64,000 bases of DNA from Sipunculus nudus (Eukaryota > Annelida > Sipuncula > Golfingiida > Sipunculidae). The position numbers and the translations under genes are program-made. The notes beneath the pieces are model-generated. The model was not told the DNA's origin and made no database searches. It saw only the letters and a list, made by a program, of their open reading frames with translations. The DNA lies in contig CM049316.1 in assembly GCA_026874595.1 (NCBI GenBank), positions 70,645,176 to 70,709,175 on the forward strand. The letters are read 5' to 3'. This document shows positions 12,750-25,666 of the stretch, piece after piece. Positions within the stretch are counted from its first letter, which is position 1. Every line of letters begins with the position of its first letter.

Positions 12750-13595
12750 AATATTGCTTGTTAACAGACTTAAATGTCTTAGAGGTTGGCTTAGACGCTT
12801 GGTCAGTATTGTTAGCTTGTAGCGTGGAAATCCTTATAATGATTACATGTTTATTTTATACGATTCATACAACCATACTCATTAAACAGAGAAGGGAACT
12901 CATTTAAAAGAAATGACCTAAACATTTTCCGGTTTCTGCATATAAAAACCTAGTCACCTAAAATAGGCACTACCTCGATATGAGAAAGGTTGCCGAGACG
13001 TTCTTAAATTTCCTTTTTCGACAAACACCTCCATTAATTTATAATATGGACTGTTTCTCTATAGACCGACTCTCTGAAATGAGTTCCATCAGATGTGTTT
13101 ATGTAACAGGATAACCATGAGCTTAATGAGTCACATTTCAAAAGGCCTTTTAGCATGGAAGATATAACTTCGGTTACACGTCTAATTGCAGAATTCACCA
13201 TTTTTCCAAAAAGAATTTGGCATTAGTAAAATTTGGATTATCTCTGTACAATCACAATACCGATACATTTAGCCGACAGTGTATAGCAGCTTTATCAAAA
13301 CGCAATGTTTGAAATAACTTTTCTGTGTTATTTGGTGAATGAGATGAGAGCTATCTTGTGGTTTCTATCTTCCTCTGATTTCCAGGCAGAACGCTTACAT
13401 TGTTTCAAAATATTAATTTCAACTGAATCTTACAAGTAACGTTATGTGGAAATGGGTATGCTTTTAAACAAACAGATTAGACAGCATGTTATATCGGTTA
13501 TTTTTTAAAAATATGCCTGATACGTCCTGCGCCGGCAAATATAAAAGGTACTTTTATTTTGTTGACAGACCTGTACCTCCTATCGAATATATCAA
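12750..13595. other. No gene seen
   Basis: No supported features. Confidence 0.5.
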
Positions 13596-13764
13596 TCAGC
13601 TTCTCTGTCTGTCTGTCTCTCTCTGTCTCGCCCTCTCTCTCTCTCCCTTTGCGTCACTGTCTGACTGTCTGTCTTCTCTTTCTTTCCGTCTCCCTCCCTC
13701 GCTCTCTGTCATCTCATTCTCTCTGTTTCTCTCTTTTTGTCTGTCTCTGTCTCTGTCTGTCTGC

Positions 13765-13798
<34 letters not shown>

Positions 13799-13888
13799 TA
13801 CTTTATATTTCCAAGGACATTTTTTTCTCACAAGGAAATTATATCTACTGTGTGGCTGTCCATGTCTGCCTGTCTTTCTGTCTCTATC

Positions 13889-13919
<31 letters not shown>

Positions 13920-13942
13920 AACACACATACACACACATACAT
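13596..13942. repeat. Compound CT/CTGT-rich array followed by (CA)n
   Basis: A 200-bp pyrimidine-rich array (13596-13800) mixes CTCT and CTGT units with non-simple landmarks such as GTCACTGTCTGACTGTCTGT and TCTCATTCTCTCTG. A short unique spacer and a (CA)n tract at 13889-13942 follow. Open frames here are only Ser/Leu or Thr/His repeats. The non-simple landmarks recur inverted at 20.7-21.0 kb. Confidence 0.92.
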
Positions 13943-14477
13943 ACCATTGAAGCCATTTACAAGTTGCTGGGTGGTCTTGAAGTTCACCCCGCTATAACCA
14001 CAGGTCCGGTTCTCTGCGTGATTAAGTATTCTAAGTACAATTTTGAACCCATTCAATAAACCTACAACATGTACATAACTTTTCACCAGCAGTCACGATC
14101 TCAGCCAAGAGGCGCTGACACGGGGGAACCTGCAAGACCAATTACTACACCACGTCCAGTCACTTTTTTCTTCTCACCACTATGGCGCCAGCCCAGGAGT
14201 CACGAAGCATGCCTACCGCACATTGATGAAGTTCCTTATACTAAACAAGTTATTTTTTTGGACTCGTGCCATTTTGATCATTGGGTTTGTGAACCTTTCC
14301 ACTTTTGGGCGCCAAATTGCGTCCATTTCTCGGTCAACCACGGAATTTTCACATTGCCGACCAAGATAATAAATTAAATTGATCAACCATTTTTGTTACT
14401 ATAACATAAATTCACTTTTCCTTTCGTTTTAATTAAGTTTGCTTAATTTAGGGTTACAATTACTTTCCCGCACAATA

Positions 14478-14478
<1 letters not shown>

Positions 14479-14530
<52 letters not shown>

Positions 14531-14535
14531 CACAT
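14479..14535. repeat. (CT)n(CA)n microsatellite
   Basis: A (CT) tract runs straight into (CA)n with a single interruption. Confidence 0.95.
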
Positions 14536-16945
14536 TGAAACTGTACTACCGAGCGGACCTCTTATGAACACTTGAAACTGATACTTAAAGCTCCCTCGTT
14601 TGCCAAAAGTTTCCCAGGTAAAACATATTGTACATTAATTATCAGCTGTTAGGAATCCCTTTAATATTATAGCGAACATTGTTCTTTAATGATGACTGAT
14701 AAAATATAGCTATGATTGAAAACAAAACAAAAAGAAACAATACTCGAATTAAGTATTACAATCCAGAAATAGATTTAAAACATTATAGCATGCAAGATGG
14801 CAAGGTGATAATAGTATATAAACCAAATAATGGACCAAAACACCGACAGGAGAAAATACGGTTTTAAATGGACAGACAACGAGAAAGGGAATGAAATAAA
14901 CATACAGATGTGTAAAGATTGAAAACAAGGCAGCCGGCACATCACATCATGTTATCACTGCAGATCTCTCATATTTCATAAAACATTTAAATTAATATAT
15001 TTTACATATTATTTTTGTCACGGAGTGTGACATTAATTCTCAGGAATTCAATTCCTACTCATGTTGTGAAAATACACTAATAGTAATAAAACTCATGTGA
15101 CCAAGTGGGGTCGCAGATGTCAGATGCAAGAAGTATTGAAAAATGCAACGAATCTCCTAAATGATACCGAGACAGTTCACACGCTGATAACCTTAAATAC
15201 TTATCATTTCAGTAGCAGAAGTAGCTGTATTATAGAGTGTTGACGAGTTTCTCGATTAGATAGTTTTATGACTTGGTAATTAAACTTCACTTTCTTTACT
15301 TTGGTTGGCAGCAGGTGTCAACACATGGTGTAATTAACTCCTCTCATCAATTTACAGCGTTCACACACTTTAAAACTTGACCAGTTTAAAACAGACAACC
15401 AGAAGAGATACCTTTGGCATATCTATCGTTTCATGCCTCGAAAGAAAAACGTCCGAAGTGCTTGTCATGTGACCAGTATTGATGTTCGTATTTTCATTTC
15501 AGGATTTACAGCCGAAGAGCCATTGCAGAAAATATTTCCATGACGTAAAAATGCTTGTGAAACGCTGTTTGATCATTTATTTTCCTCTTTGCTCCAAACG
15601 TGGAAGACAAATTTCTTACTTTACGGTTACCAAGCAATATAATGCGACGGGCTGTTAATATTAATATTTGTCTTATTTTTATCAGAAGTGTACGAATATG
15701 GAAATAATTGCTACCCATTTTACATAGCTGAATTTTGTCTCTGCATGGGTTTGCCTTTTAGATGCTTTACATATTTGCATGGAGTGATGACGATTACATT
15801 TTTCTACAAACTCCACCTAGGTCAACTATATCGGCACATTGGTAAAACATTTGCTCTTTCAGGCTAACACCATGTGTTTCTTAGGATACTTTTTGGAAAT
15901 CTCTTTCAATATTAAGTGTAAATTCATTGTAATATTTATCGCAGAAATTAACCTACTGATGTTTATTATGCATTATTCTATGAAATATGTTCACTCCTGT
16001 TTTGTGCTCGCCATATTCGGATATCGGAAATTTAGTGACAATGGGTCCATTCCATATCTACGTATGTCTATCTGTTTTCTTGACCTTAACAAGAAGGTAT
16101 CAATTTTACTTCATTTGATCTGGAAATTTACCAAAGGTAAAAAGTATTTAATCCTTTCAATCATTCATAAAAAAATTATGGTTAACGGTCAAGGTAACTG
16201 AAAGAAACTAAAAACATCGTTTTTTCTTTTGATTTCGTCAACAATTACCATATCCACTGGAAAGAAAATAAATATAATAATTTCCCTCCATAGTTCAATC
16301 AGAGAGTCTGATATTTTTGGCCAAATCAGGAAAACGTTAGGAGCTACAGGGTAAATGAAAACCCATGCAGGGAAGGGCTCGGTATTTGGTCGTATTGCCT
16401 GTCGGATTTTGTTGGAGAGTGGTCCAAGGAAAAATTGTAATCAAATCGAATCATTTCAATTTTATAGCTGATCTGGATGAAGAACCAGCCCTATTCACCC
16501 TTTTTTCTGTTTCGGACGGTTTGCCTAATAAACATTTTAAATGTACTTGATGTATTTCATTTACATCTCGAAAGTTATTTTTTTGTATAAATTGGACTTC
16601 AGCTTTTAGTGAAAAAATGGCTTCTTGGCGGTGAACGCTCTCTGAATGTTTTCTGGTTCACGTGTACACAAAATAACTGTTCGTGCATTACTGAGTTTGG
16701 TCAGATTTGTATATAAAGTCATTATTCGAATATTCGTTTGAATAAACAAAAACAAATTATCGTGTGTGCTCGAGCGTGAGGAGAAACATAATCTGAGGAA
16801 CATTCGCATGCCCTTAAATTAAACAAATATATGGGTCTCTTTGATAGGCACTTTTTAGATATTAGAATTAACCTCAGGGTCACCGATTTTAGGGTACGGA
16901 TAATTGTTCACCTCTTTGCATACTACAGAGTACCAAATTAAATTA
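14536..16945. other. No gene seen
   Basis: Several short open frames in both strands (the longest 120 codons at 15839-16201) are AT-rich, hydrophobic-biased and unrecognised. I treat them as chance. Confidence 0.45.
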
Positions 16946-16950
16946 ATAGA

Positions 16951-17288
16951 AAGATGCTTCCACTTGTCTCCATACCATCAAGCCTCCATAGCTACGCTTT
17001 CAGAGACCCTGCTTCATCGAGCCGCTTGTCCTACGCTGCTGCTGGAGCACGTCTGGTGTGATTTTTAGACAAAACGTCAACAATGCTTGGAGGGCATCGA
17101 TAATCTGGCCAGTCAAATAAAGCCATGTAAACCTGCCCCGTTTCTGCTGCATATGTTCATGTTCAGCCGGCGTGTGAGTAGTGTATTGTTTTAGTTCATT
17201 GTTCTTTAAATAGATGTCAGAGTGACTCGATGAAGCTAGGTCTTTGAACGCTTAGCTGACGGAGGCTTGATAGTGGGAAGATGCTTCT
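16951..17288. mobile_element. TIR element family B, copy 1 (MITE-like)
   Basis: Imperfect terminal inverted repeats of about 60-80 bp bracket roughly 180 bp of unique sequence. The left arm (16951-17032) contains ATCAAGCCTCC, CAGAGACC and GCTTCATCGAGCCGC. The right arm (17215-17288) carries their reverse complements CTCGATGAAGC, GGTCTTTGA and GGAGGCTTGAT. No coding capacity is seen. A second family member lies at 28371-28750, so this is a mobile non-autonomous DNA element of unassigned superfamily. Confidence 0.7.
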
Positions 17289-17463
17289 ATTGGGCATTCT
17301 GCGAAGAAAATTAAAAATGGTCACTTGTAAGTAAAAACTGTATGGGATAGTTTTGATTCTTATTAAAAATGTATTGGTGGAACACGTTAATGAAATACTC
17401 AGCTAACATCATCAAACTGGCCCGTCACTGCCATCTAAGAGGACTACAGGACACTCAGAGATA

Positions 17464-17620
17464 TCCAAGGTTGCATACAACTAGTAGATAATCCAAGGCT
17501 ACATAAAACTAGTAGATAACCAAGGCTGCATACGACTGGTAGAAAACCAAGGGTGCATACAACCGGAAGATAACCAAGGCTGCATGCGACTGTTGGATAA
17601 CCAAGGCTGCATATAATTCA
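17464..17620. repeat. Minisatellite, 27-bp unit
   Basis: Just under six copies of a CCAAGGCTGCATACRACTRG-plus-TAGATAA unit, period 27 bp (first unit 28). In-frame stops (TAG) occur in units, so it is not a peptide repeat. Confidence 0.92.
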
Positions 17621-17624
17621 TAAT

Positions 17625-19425
17625 GCAAATAGTATGTCCCATGAAATGGCGCCTAACGGTGTTCCAAAACTATGTTAGGTTCGTATTTCGGATAAATGAC
17701 TGACAATGAGAGTATAGTCAGAACTCTAACGCAGCAGAGAACGAAATATTTGATTCACACGTATTAGTTTAATACTTTCTTTACTTGGTCTCCTGTTCGG
17801 GTATTGGCGTAGCTGATGACTTCTTTTAACTGACGATGCATTTCAGCATATTTTTGCAACCAAGTTTGTTATTCGTCTAATCCGTGTCTGACACAAGTGG
17901 CCTTTATCCTATGATGACGAGATCAGTCATAGACTAATTTTTCAGGCTGAATTTTTAGTCAAAGTTTGTTTGTATGAAGATGATTCTTTCTAAATAATTG
18001 CATGAGTTCCGCGTTAATTCAATGACGTGTTTTTCAACACATACTTTGTACAAAAGCTCCAAATACCTACGGGCGCTCCTCCCTGGGAGAACTATGGTAA
18101 AGTGTCAGATGAAGATCGGTTGTGAGTGGTCTATATCCTAAAACTCAAGAGTTAAAAGCGTAAGTCAAGTAAATCAAAGGTGGCTCTTCTGGGAATAATC
18201 ATTTAGGTCAGCCTCTGAAATTTTCTCTTATTTATCATCTAAACCGTATAAGGTTCGTCTCTTGATTTAAACCTTAGTTTCTTTATCCTACTACGATTTA
18301 AGGATTTATGACGACGAGTCCAGAAGATAAGCCTATGGTTAAGTCACTGTACATAGGTCCAAGGTCCGAGTCCCGAGGGATAGCCGAGTAAGAAGAATGG
18401 GGGATTTTCAACAAACCTAAAAGATCTACTGTAATGACAATGGCATCTTATCCTAGCCCATCGATAAGAACCATGGGCCTTAATTTTAGTGGGGGACAGG
18501 GGGACATGTTCCCCTCACTTTTAAGGGATACAAAACGCAATTTTTATAATAACGATTTCGTGACAATTCCTTTATCTGGGTGGTTCAAAGTCCATGTATC
18601 TTTATATTGTTCATAATAATCTTTCTATTATGCACTGATGTTATGAATATTTAAGGATATAACATGCGCGATATATTCTTTGAATCATTATAATATGTAA
18701 GCCTATATCATTGTATTATATCATGATATGTTAATTGGGGTAATCTAAATGCTATTTATAAAATGAAACTCAGCACAAAGTGTTGCTTACTGAGCACAAT
18801 TAAATTATACTTCAATAATTTTTTTTATATTACTCCATAATATTCAGTTGAAATGGAAAATGAAACTGTCACTGTGGGTGGTGCCCTAATTGTTATAATG
18901 AGGAGGTGAGGAGGTTGAAGTGGGGAGGTTTCCATTTGGGGGTGGGGTGGGTGGGAGCTGCTTCAATTCGTGCTCTTGTAGATCCCCCCAGGAAACACGA
19001 CCCATACATGAGAACACCCCTTCCTGAGGAGTGATTTTTCACAATATCGTATCTTCATAAAGTCTCAAGAATAATGGTTTTATTACAAGTATTGGTATGT
19101 CAGCAAGCAAGGCTGAACCAATTTATATCAAGTAATGAGATCAGTCAAATTAAGAAGCAAGTGATAACTACATTTTACACTTTTCTTCTTTTTTGCCAAA
19201 ATTACACCAACATACTATAGACCCTTTTACAACAATCGCGCCCCCTGTCGGGTTCTAAAGAAGCCATATCTCAGGTAAAGACCTAGATCGATCATGAGGT
19301 GCAGGGTACGAAATTATATGTCGTGATGAGAAAATCCATTCTGCTAGACCACCGAAGAAAGAAGTGAGTGATTTTCTTTTAATGTTCATGAAAAGGAATT
19401 GTCAAACCATACAATAGTGGAACAA
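17625..19425. other. No gene seen
   Basis: Nothing supported. A G-rich stretch (18900-18960) and paired G and C runs around 18489-18520 may be remnants of DNA elements. Confidence 0.45.
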
Positions 19426-19427
19426 TT

Positions 19428-20282
19428 GGTCCATGGGTCATGACGCTCAGCTGAATTTCACATACAGGCATTAATTACTGATTTTATCATCTGGTGAACA
19501 ATATATGATATGGATCGTTGAACAATGGGTAGAATGACTTTCATAAAGCTAAAATCATTCTTTAGCCTTAGTCCTTCGAAAATAGGTTACAGTGACCTTA
19601 TATAGGCATTCCAAGAACATTTTATCAGGAACTCCCAAGATGTTGAGTCAGAGTTTTACCGCCCAACAGCTACAATTTGTGCCAATCTGACAATTAAAGT
19701 GCTATCTCCCTGAATCTTAATCAAATAAGAAGTTTCTAAGTCCAGCTGTAACCAATTATGTCAATCTGTCCTATAGGATGCACAAATTTGTGCCCTGTCT
19801 GCCTCACTGGATTCTCAAAATCATGTTTCTGGTAGTTCGCAAAATAAAGGTCACCATGACCTAATTTCAGGTTTCCAAGGAGATTTGCCTGGGACCTTCC
19901 TGGTTTTAAAGTTAAAAATTTCTAGGTCTAACGGTCTGTTAACGGCCATACGGCTTCATTTGAATAAAAAAGTACAGGTGGCGTCACCAGTCTTCAGGAA
20001 CTATTGAAGTACTCCATAATCGATATGCAAGGAAAGATCATAGCAATCATTGCATTAGTTTTTCCGATAATGGAGCTGTGGTATCACATTTTCATTATTC
20101 TAGGGGTACTTACAAGGCCCATAGCTCGGAGGATATAGGTCGCAGTGACCTAATTTCAGGTTTGCAAGGAATTTTGTATGGACCTTTTGTATGATTTGTT
20201 CCCTATTAACGGAAAACCGGACGGAGGACTACGCACATAGAGTGATGGGTATAGCTTAGATGACTTTCCGTCAACTGAGCTT
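19428..20282 (+). repeat. Repeat family C, copy 1
   Basis: The start ATGGGTCATGACGCTCAGCTG is shared almost exactly with the insertion at 56490, and the end CAACTGAGCT matches that insertion's CAGCTGAGCT. The ends form a short inverted repeat. Inside are three diverged units about 265-290 bp apart, each with an AGGT(C/T)RC..TGACCT palindrome (19584-19598, 19848-19862, 20137-20151) followed by AATTTCAGGTTTGCAAGG-like sequence. No coding capacity is seen. Read as a non-autonomous transposon with internal tandem repeats. Confidence 0.65.
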
Positions 20283-20534
20283 AAAACTGATAACAAAATG
20301 AAAATTATTAAATTCTACCACTGGACCGAATACATGAGTAGTTCTTCTCGTGAAGTTTCTTATTTGATTCCACAGACAAATTAATTTATGCTTTCAAGAA
20401 TATGTGATTTACATATTTTTTCATCATTCCTACATTTCCCAAATTATTCAATCATTATAAAAAATATGCGTGTATTTAAAATGTCTACGATATTAAGAGA
20501 TCTAAACATAAATCGTGAGGTATTCTATATAAAT

Positions 20535-21080
20535 TAAGGGATGAGAGAGACAGAGAGAGAGATGGACATACAGAGAGACAGACAGAGAGAGACGGACAAA
20601 GAGAGAGAGAGAGAGAGAGAGGGAGCGGAGACAGAGAGTGATAGACATACAGAGAGAGAAAGAGAAAGGCAGAGAGAGAGACAGACAGAGAGAGAGATAG
20701 AGAGAGAGAGAGAGGCAGACAGAGAGAGAGAAAAACAGAGAGAATGAGAAGACAGAGATCGAGGAAGGGAGACAGACAGGGAGAGACAGACAAATAAAGA
20801 GAGAGGGGGGAGCGGAGACAGAGAGTGATAGACATACAGAGAGACACAGAGCAAGAGAGAGAGACAGACAGGAACAGAGAAAGAGAGAGGCAGACAGAGA
20901 GAGATAAATACAGAGAGAGAAAAAAACAGAGAGGGCAGACATAGAGCGAGGGAGAAAGACAGACAGGCAGAGAGAGAGAAGACAGACAGTTAGACAGTGG
21001 CACAGAGGGATAAAGAGACCAGAGATGAAAATAAAGTAATATAAAGAGAGAAAGTGCGAGAGATAGAAAGAGAATGGTTG
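20535..21080. repeat. Long GA/CAGA-rich array with higher-order duplication
   Basis: About 540 bp of purine-rich repeats. A block GAGCGGAGACAGAGAGTGAT plus following sequence occurs near 20619 and again about 192 bp later, so the array has a higher-order duplication. Frames through it encode only Ser/Leu or Arg/Glu repeats. Its reverse complement shares specific landmarks with the array at 13.6-13.8 kb. Confidence 0.92.
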
Positions 21081-21084
21081 TATG

Positions 21085-21930
21085 GAGAGCAGAAGAATAA
21101 GATTGCCAAAGATAAAGAAACAGGAGAAAAAATCAGCCTTTTAAAAATCACAAAACACCAAGAGACGGAGTGATGAAACAGAGTATAATTGCTTTAGAAG
21201 AAAACAAGAATTTCTTTCTTCTAGTTCAGAATGGTCGATACACTCAGTAAAGGCTAAAGGCTCCCCAGTGAGAACGTACAGGCCTCTGAGAGCTGAACCG
21301 GAACTGACAGATAACAGACGACACTTAGCACCCTGGGAACGATTTGACGGCTGGAGAAAACCGCGGCGGTTGTGGCGGTCCCGCTGGGCCCAGGGAGGTA
21401 ATTTTTCAGTGAGATAACATATAACTGCTCCCGTTGACTGGATGACTCGAAGAACTGACAAGTGCTGCCCGGTGATCTCACATGTTTTTTCTTCCTCCTT
21501 TGTTCAAGAAGTTATATAAATATTGATTCAAACTGGAAATGAAACCAAAAACCCTTATACTGAGCTGTAAAACTTCTGATTTCGAAGTTCTTTTATAATG
21601 AAATCTTCTCCTTGACTATTTATATCTTGAATGAAAGAGGGGAATTTACATAGAGAAAACACAAACAATCACACTGCAGCGAAGCTTGGAATTAATCATA
21701 TTTACATGTTATTCCTCACAAAAGTGACTCTTTATTATTATGACAAGAAATATCAAACATTTCATCATGAAAGTTTAAATTAATTGTGTTATTTGGAACA
21801 AATTCATATTGAGCACCATTGAAGTTCAAATAATTGAAATGTTACGAAAAAAAAAGTTTCGGAAGAGTTTATGAGGGCTAAAGAATAATAGTTTGTAAAC
21901 ATCCATTTCCAGTGTTCTTTTTAATCTTAT
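21085..21930. other. No gene supported; GC-richer patch at 21240-21480
   Basis: The patch contains CGCGGCGG and CCGCTGGGCCCAGGGAGG and two overlapping minus-strand frames of 75-106 codons that I do not recognise. The rest is AT-rich. Confidence 0.35.
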
Positions 21931-21936
21931 ATTTCC

Positions 21937-23777
21937 CAGTGGCGGATCCAGAGGGGGAGCTCTGGGGGCTGAAGCCCCCCCCCCCTTCCAGGGTGGAAAC
22001 ATTGTTTTCATTTTTTATCAGAGAGGATTTTCATTACATTATTTCAGTTGCCGTCATACAATAATTACCTTTTCAACTGAAATACAAACGTTGAAAACCC
22101 AAGGAATCGTTAGGAGAGGCGCAGTTCTACACCAGGATCAGGCATCTTTTTATTCCTCCGCCGTTAAGTAAGAGGACTACTAAAATGAGCCGCGTATGTC
22201 AGTCCCTCCGTCCTTTCGTCAACCTGTCCTTCAAAATCCGTCCGTCTGTCCCACACCATTACTGATGCCACACTTTCCTGGTTAACATATGGCCGGGGAC
22301 CATTGTGGCCCTACGTCCTTTTGTATTTTTAAATAATTAATTGGGCATTTTCCATCATTGGTTATAGACGTTAAAAATTTCGAATTACAGAATCTATCAT
22401 CCGTGGCTCCCTCAAGCATTTCTTATGCAATGCTCCAGCTGTCCTTTGGCTTCGACATCTTGCTTGTGAACATGATTAAACGTTTAAAAAAAGCAAGCCT
22501 TTTTCACCTCTTTTTATCCTAGAAATAAAAATCATTTTCTCTTTTTAGCAAAACGTCATACATTATCATTCAAATAAAAAATAATAAACAATGTCTGAAT
22601 ATACTTACATCATAGCATTTGTTTTTCATGATAGGCAGTGGAAATTTACTGCCTCGTCTTAAATAACATGTATGGGGAACTGGGATTTTGGCTGTATATA
22701 TCAGTTTGATTTCTCAATGGGGAATCTGTGTTGAAATTATTTGTCCTTGTCGCTCTTTGAAAGAAAAAAAATGTACAAAAGGTACAAGAAACTTGAGTAA
22801 ACGGACAATGTTTTATACCTTTATCATCCTTTATGGAAGATTTATTATCAATTACAAATGTATAAATTACCAAATAAATATGGAAATAATAATGCATAAA
22901 TATGCGAACGAAAGAAATGCATTTTATACTTCAGACGTATAAATAAAAGAGATCTGACGTTTGAATGTATAAAAGCAAGTTATAGACTAAAGAATCAACC
23001 GCATATATGGAAAAGTAAGTTAAGCTATACCAATTAATCAAAAAGAACGCTGGTGACTAATATATTAAATGGTAGTTAGAGAATGATATTCAATCACGAG
23101 TTATATGTTTGCCATTTTCAATGATGTTTAATGCACTTTAATGTTTATATGTAGTTGTGTCTTTATTTTATGACTGATCAATTATTTGAGTCGAGTTGGT
23201 GATATTGTCACACATTCCTCATAAATAAATATAATTATCGCGCTACAAACTGTAAATACAAAAAATACATATAATATGAATCGTCTGACTTCAGTGTCTG
23301 CTTTTACGTTTTGTCTCAACTTTGTTCATGAGTTTCCAGTTGTAAACTATGTCTCGGAAATATAATAAATTGCACATCTGTACCAATTTATACAAATTTA
23401 CAATTTACAAATTGTCAGATCGTATATGAAGTGGAAAAATGCAAAAGGGGTATTTTGATATCCATATCCGTGGAGTCATGTTTTGTTAGTTTGTAGTCTG
23501 CAAATTATTTAATGTTAAACTGAAATTTAGACTACATGTTTACAAGAGATTTAATGTGGTAATGGCTATCTAATACCTCTTTCTCTCATTCATCAATAAC
23601 AGTTGATTTTTTTTTGTAAAATCATTATTCTGAAGTTCAAGAATGAAAAAGGTCAGTTTTTCGGGGGTTTTTTTAATGGCAAAGAATTGTTTTTATTGGT
23701 ATAAAGTGACTTAAATTCATTTAACGTATCCAACGTTTCACTTATAAAAACCTTTCGAACATCAGAAGATTACACTG

Positions 23778-23817
<40 letters not shown>

Positions 23818-23879
23818 TTATTTATGTATATAAATTGATAGATAGATAATAAGATAAACGTCTATAGCAATTGTCTGCG

Positions 23880-23946
<67 letters not shown>

Positions 23947-23997
23947 TGCAAAGTATCTACTAGCCTCCCCCTTTGCAAAATCCTGGATCCGCCCCTG
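21937..23997. mobile_element. hAT-like non-autonomous DNA transposon, 2.06 kb
   Basis: The left end CAGTGGCGGATCCAGAGGGG and the reverse complement of the right end, CAGGGGCGGATCCAGGATTT, form clear terminal inverted repeats. The pentamer TTTCC directly abuts both ends (21932-21936 and 23998-24002), a perfect 5-bp target-site duplication. CAGNGGCGGATCC termini are typical of hAT-type elements, and 5-bp duplications are known in the hAT5 group. No transposase frame is present. Two (TA)n tracts (about 23780-23813 and 23881-23941) lie near the right end. Confidence 0.82.
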
Positions 23998-24002
23998 TTT
24001 CC

Positions 24003-24925
24003 TGTGTTACCTTGTTACCGAATTTTCTAGAAAGAGACCGATTTGCCTCAGACATTGACGTCAGCTGTGTAACATTACACCGGGTGACATTGCCCATTAC
24101 TGTTTGTCTGCTCTAGAAATTTAATGTCGGGTCATCCTGGAGTATAAGTTGCTCTAATATAAAAGACTTGAAGATTGCACATACATAGATTGATTGTTAT
24201 TAGTGTCATATCTTGCTATTTTCTTCTGTTAATAACGGTTATATCTCGACTTTATTGACGTTGGTACCGCTCGTCTTTTGTTACTCAACTTCTGTACCTC
24301 CACGCCTCAAAAATGGCCGTTGTTTGATCTTGAACTGTCGGGAATGATGTCAAGTACTCCAAAGGGGGTTATTTCTAATTTTTTTTATAAATCATGAGAA
24401 ATTTTATACATTTTCGAGAAGGGCCTGTTGCAATGAAAAATAACTATCCTTCAAATACTCAAAAAAACATAAAACTTCTGGATTTTTTAGAGTTTATCTT
24501 CATGAGTCATCAATGAATACTAATTAATACTACAGTACTGAAAACTGTATTGCTTCAGCCAAGAATACTTTATCGTGACGTCATAATATGTTAATATTCA
24601 TGGAAACTCTCAGTTTCCGATTTAATGCCACATGTTAACAGTAACCTAGATGTTTTATTCACGGAGGCTATTTTTTTTACATTTGTCACGATGGAAAATT
24701 GCCTTAGGGGTTAAAGGAGAGGACAATTAGTCGCCATATTATCATTCTTCCACAAAGTGTCTGACTGATTTTTCCCGAAGGTCTCATCAATGTCACTATA
24801 ATGTCTGCTTATTATTGACTTCATGGGTTCTACAGATGGACATATGACCCTGGGTCTGCCCATGTTCTGGGTCCTGGACATGTGTATTTTTTTTTTACGT
24901 TCGTGTGTCCATTGTTCATATAAAT
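24003..24925. other. No gene seen
   Basis: A TGACGTCA palindrome is at about 24057-24064. Otherwise the sequence is AT-rich and unrecognised. Confidence 0.5.
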
Positions 24926-24928
24926 ATA

Positions 24929-24929
24929 G

Positions 24930-24977
<48 letters not shown>

Positions 24978-25040
24978 AAATATATATATATATAAAGAAA
25001 TATATATATCAATATAGATATATATAGATATATATATTAG
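24929..25040. repeat. (TA)n microsatellite with ATAAAGAAATA variants
   Basis: TA tract interrupted by two AAAGAAA units, then a TATAGATATA segment. Confidence 0.93.
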
Positions 25041-25189
25041 TTATAGCCATATTAGTCTATTGTCGATATTTAGGCTTAAAGAGTGACGCCTTTTAGATAG
25101 ACTAACTGATTTATTTTGAAAGATAACTGGTAAAAGTTGTCTGTTTATAGATGATGTCATTCGACTTTACACTTTGTCTTCCTGGTCTT

Positions 25190-25437
25190 TCTGGCCTGTT
25201 CATTCTTGTAGATTTTCTCAGCTCCCTGGGGACTATACAGCTCAAGCAGCCATAACAGGCGTTAGAAGGTTATCCGTTCTCCGCCTTGTACCCGCACACT
25301 CCTTGGTCGAGAGAGCGAACCTCTGCGGTTAAGACTTTGGCCAGGAGCCTTACCGCAGACGGCGGTCAGAACGGGACGTGAAACCACAACCTTGAGGTCA
25401 TGTGTCTAGCGTCCGAATCATAACGCTCCACATGACA
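25190..25437 (-). mobile_element. Probable tRNA-derived SINE
   Basis: On the minus strand a tRNA-like head (about 25437 down to 25370) holds GGACGCTAGACACATGACCTC and a degenerate B box GGTTTCACGTCCC. A GC-richer body with CCGCCGTCTGCGG and GGAGCTGAGAAAATCTACAAG follows. Compact GC-rich sequence with a Pol III-like head in AT-rich surroundings suits a SINE. The A box is weak and no clear tail is visible, so the assignment is moderate. Confidence 0.5.
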
Positions 25438-25666
25438 TGTTTTATAAATTAAATAACAGTATTTCATGTTTTATTTGAAAAATTAAATATATTCTTTGTA
25501 CAAGTCGGAACTGTGAAGTATGAAAGAAAACAATGAAAAACACTCATTAGGTATGACTGAGTACTCAAAGTAATATATTATAAAATTATTATGAAACATT
25601 ATAAATATACTAGGCATAGAGAAGTGTTTTAACTTTTTAATTAACTCTATATTTTATGCTGTTGCC

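Noticed and set aside
13486-14059. Open frames of 86-166 codons rich in Ser, Leu and Cys
   Set aside because: They are translations of CT/CTGT and CA arrays; several frames are open at once.
17464-17620. Regular short repeats that might suggest a CRISPR array
   Set aside because: Head-to-tail 27-bp minisatellite without unique spacers, in a eukaryotic context.
20485-21003. Minus-strand frames of 106-172 codons and a plus-strand Arg/Glu frame
   Set aside because: Translations of the GA-rich array, open in all three minus frames.
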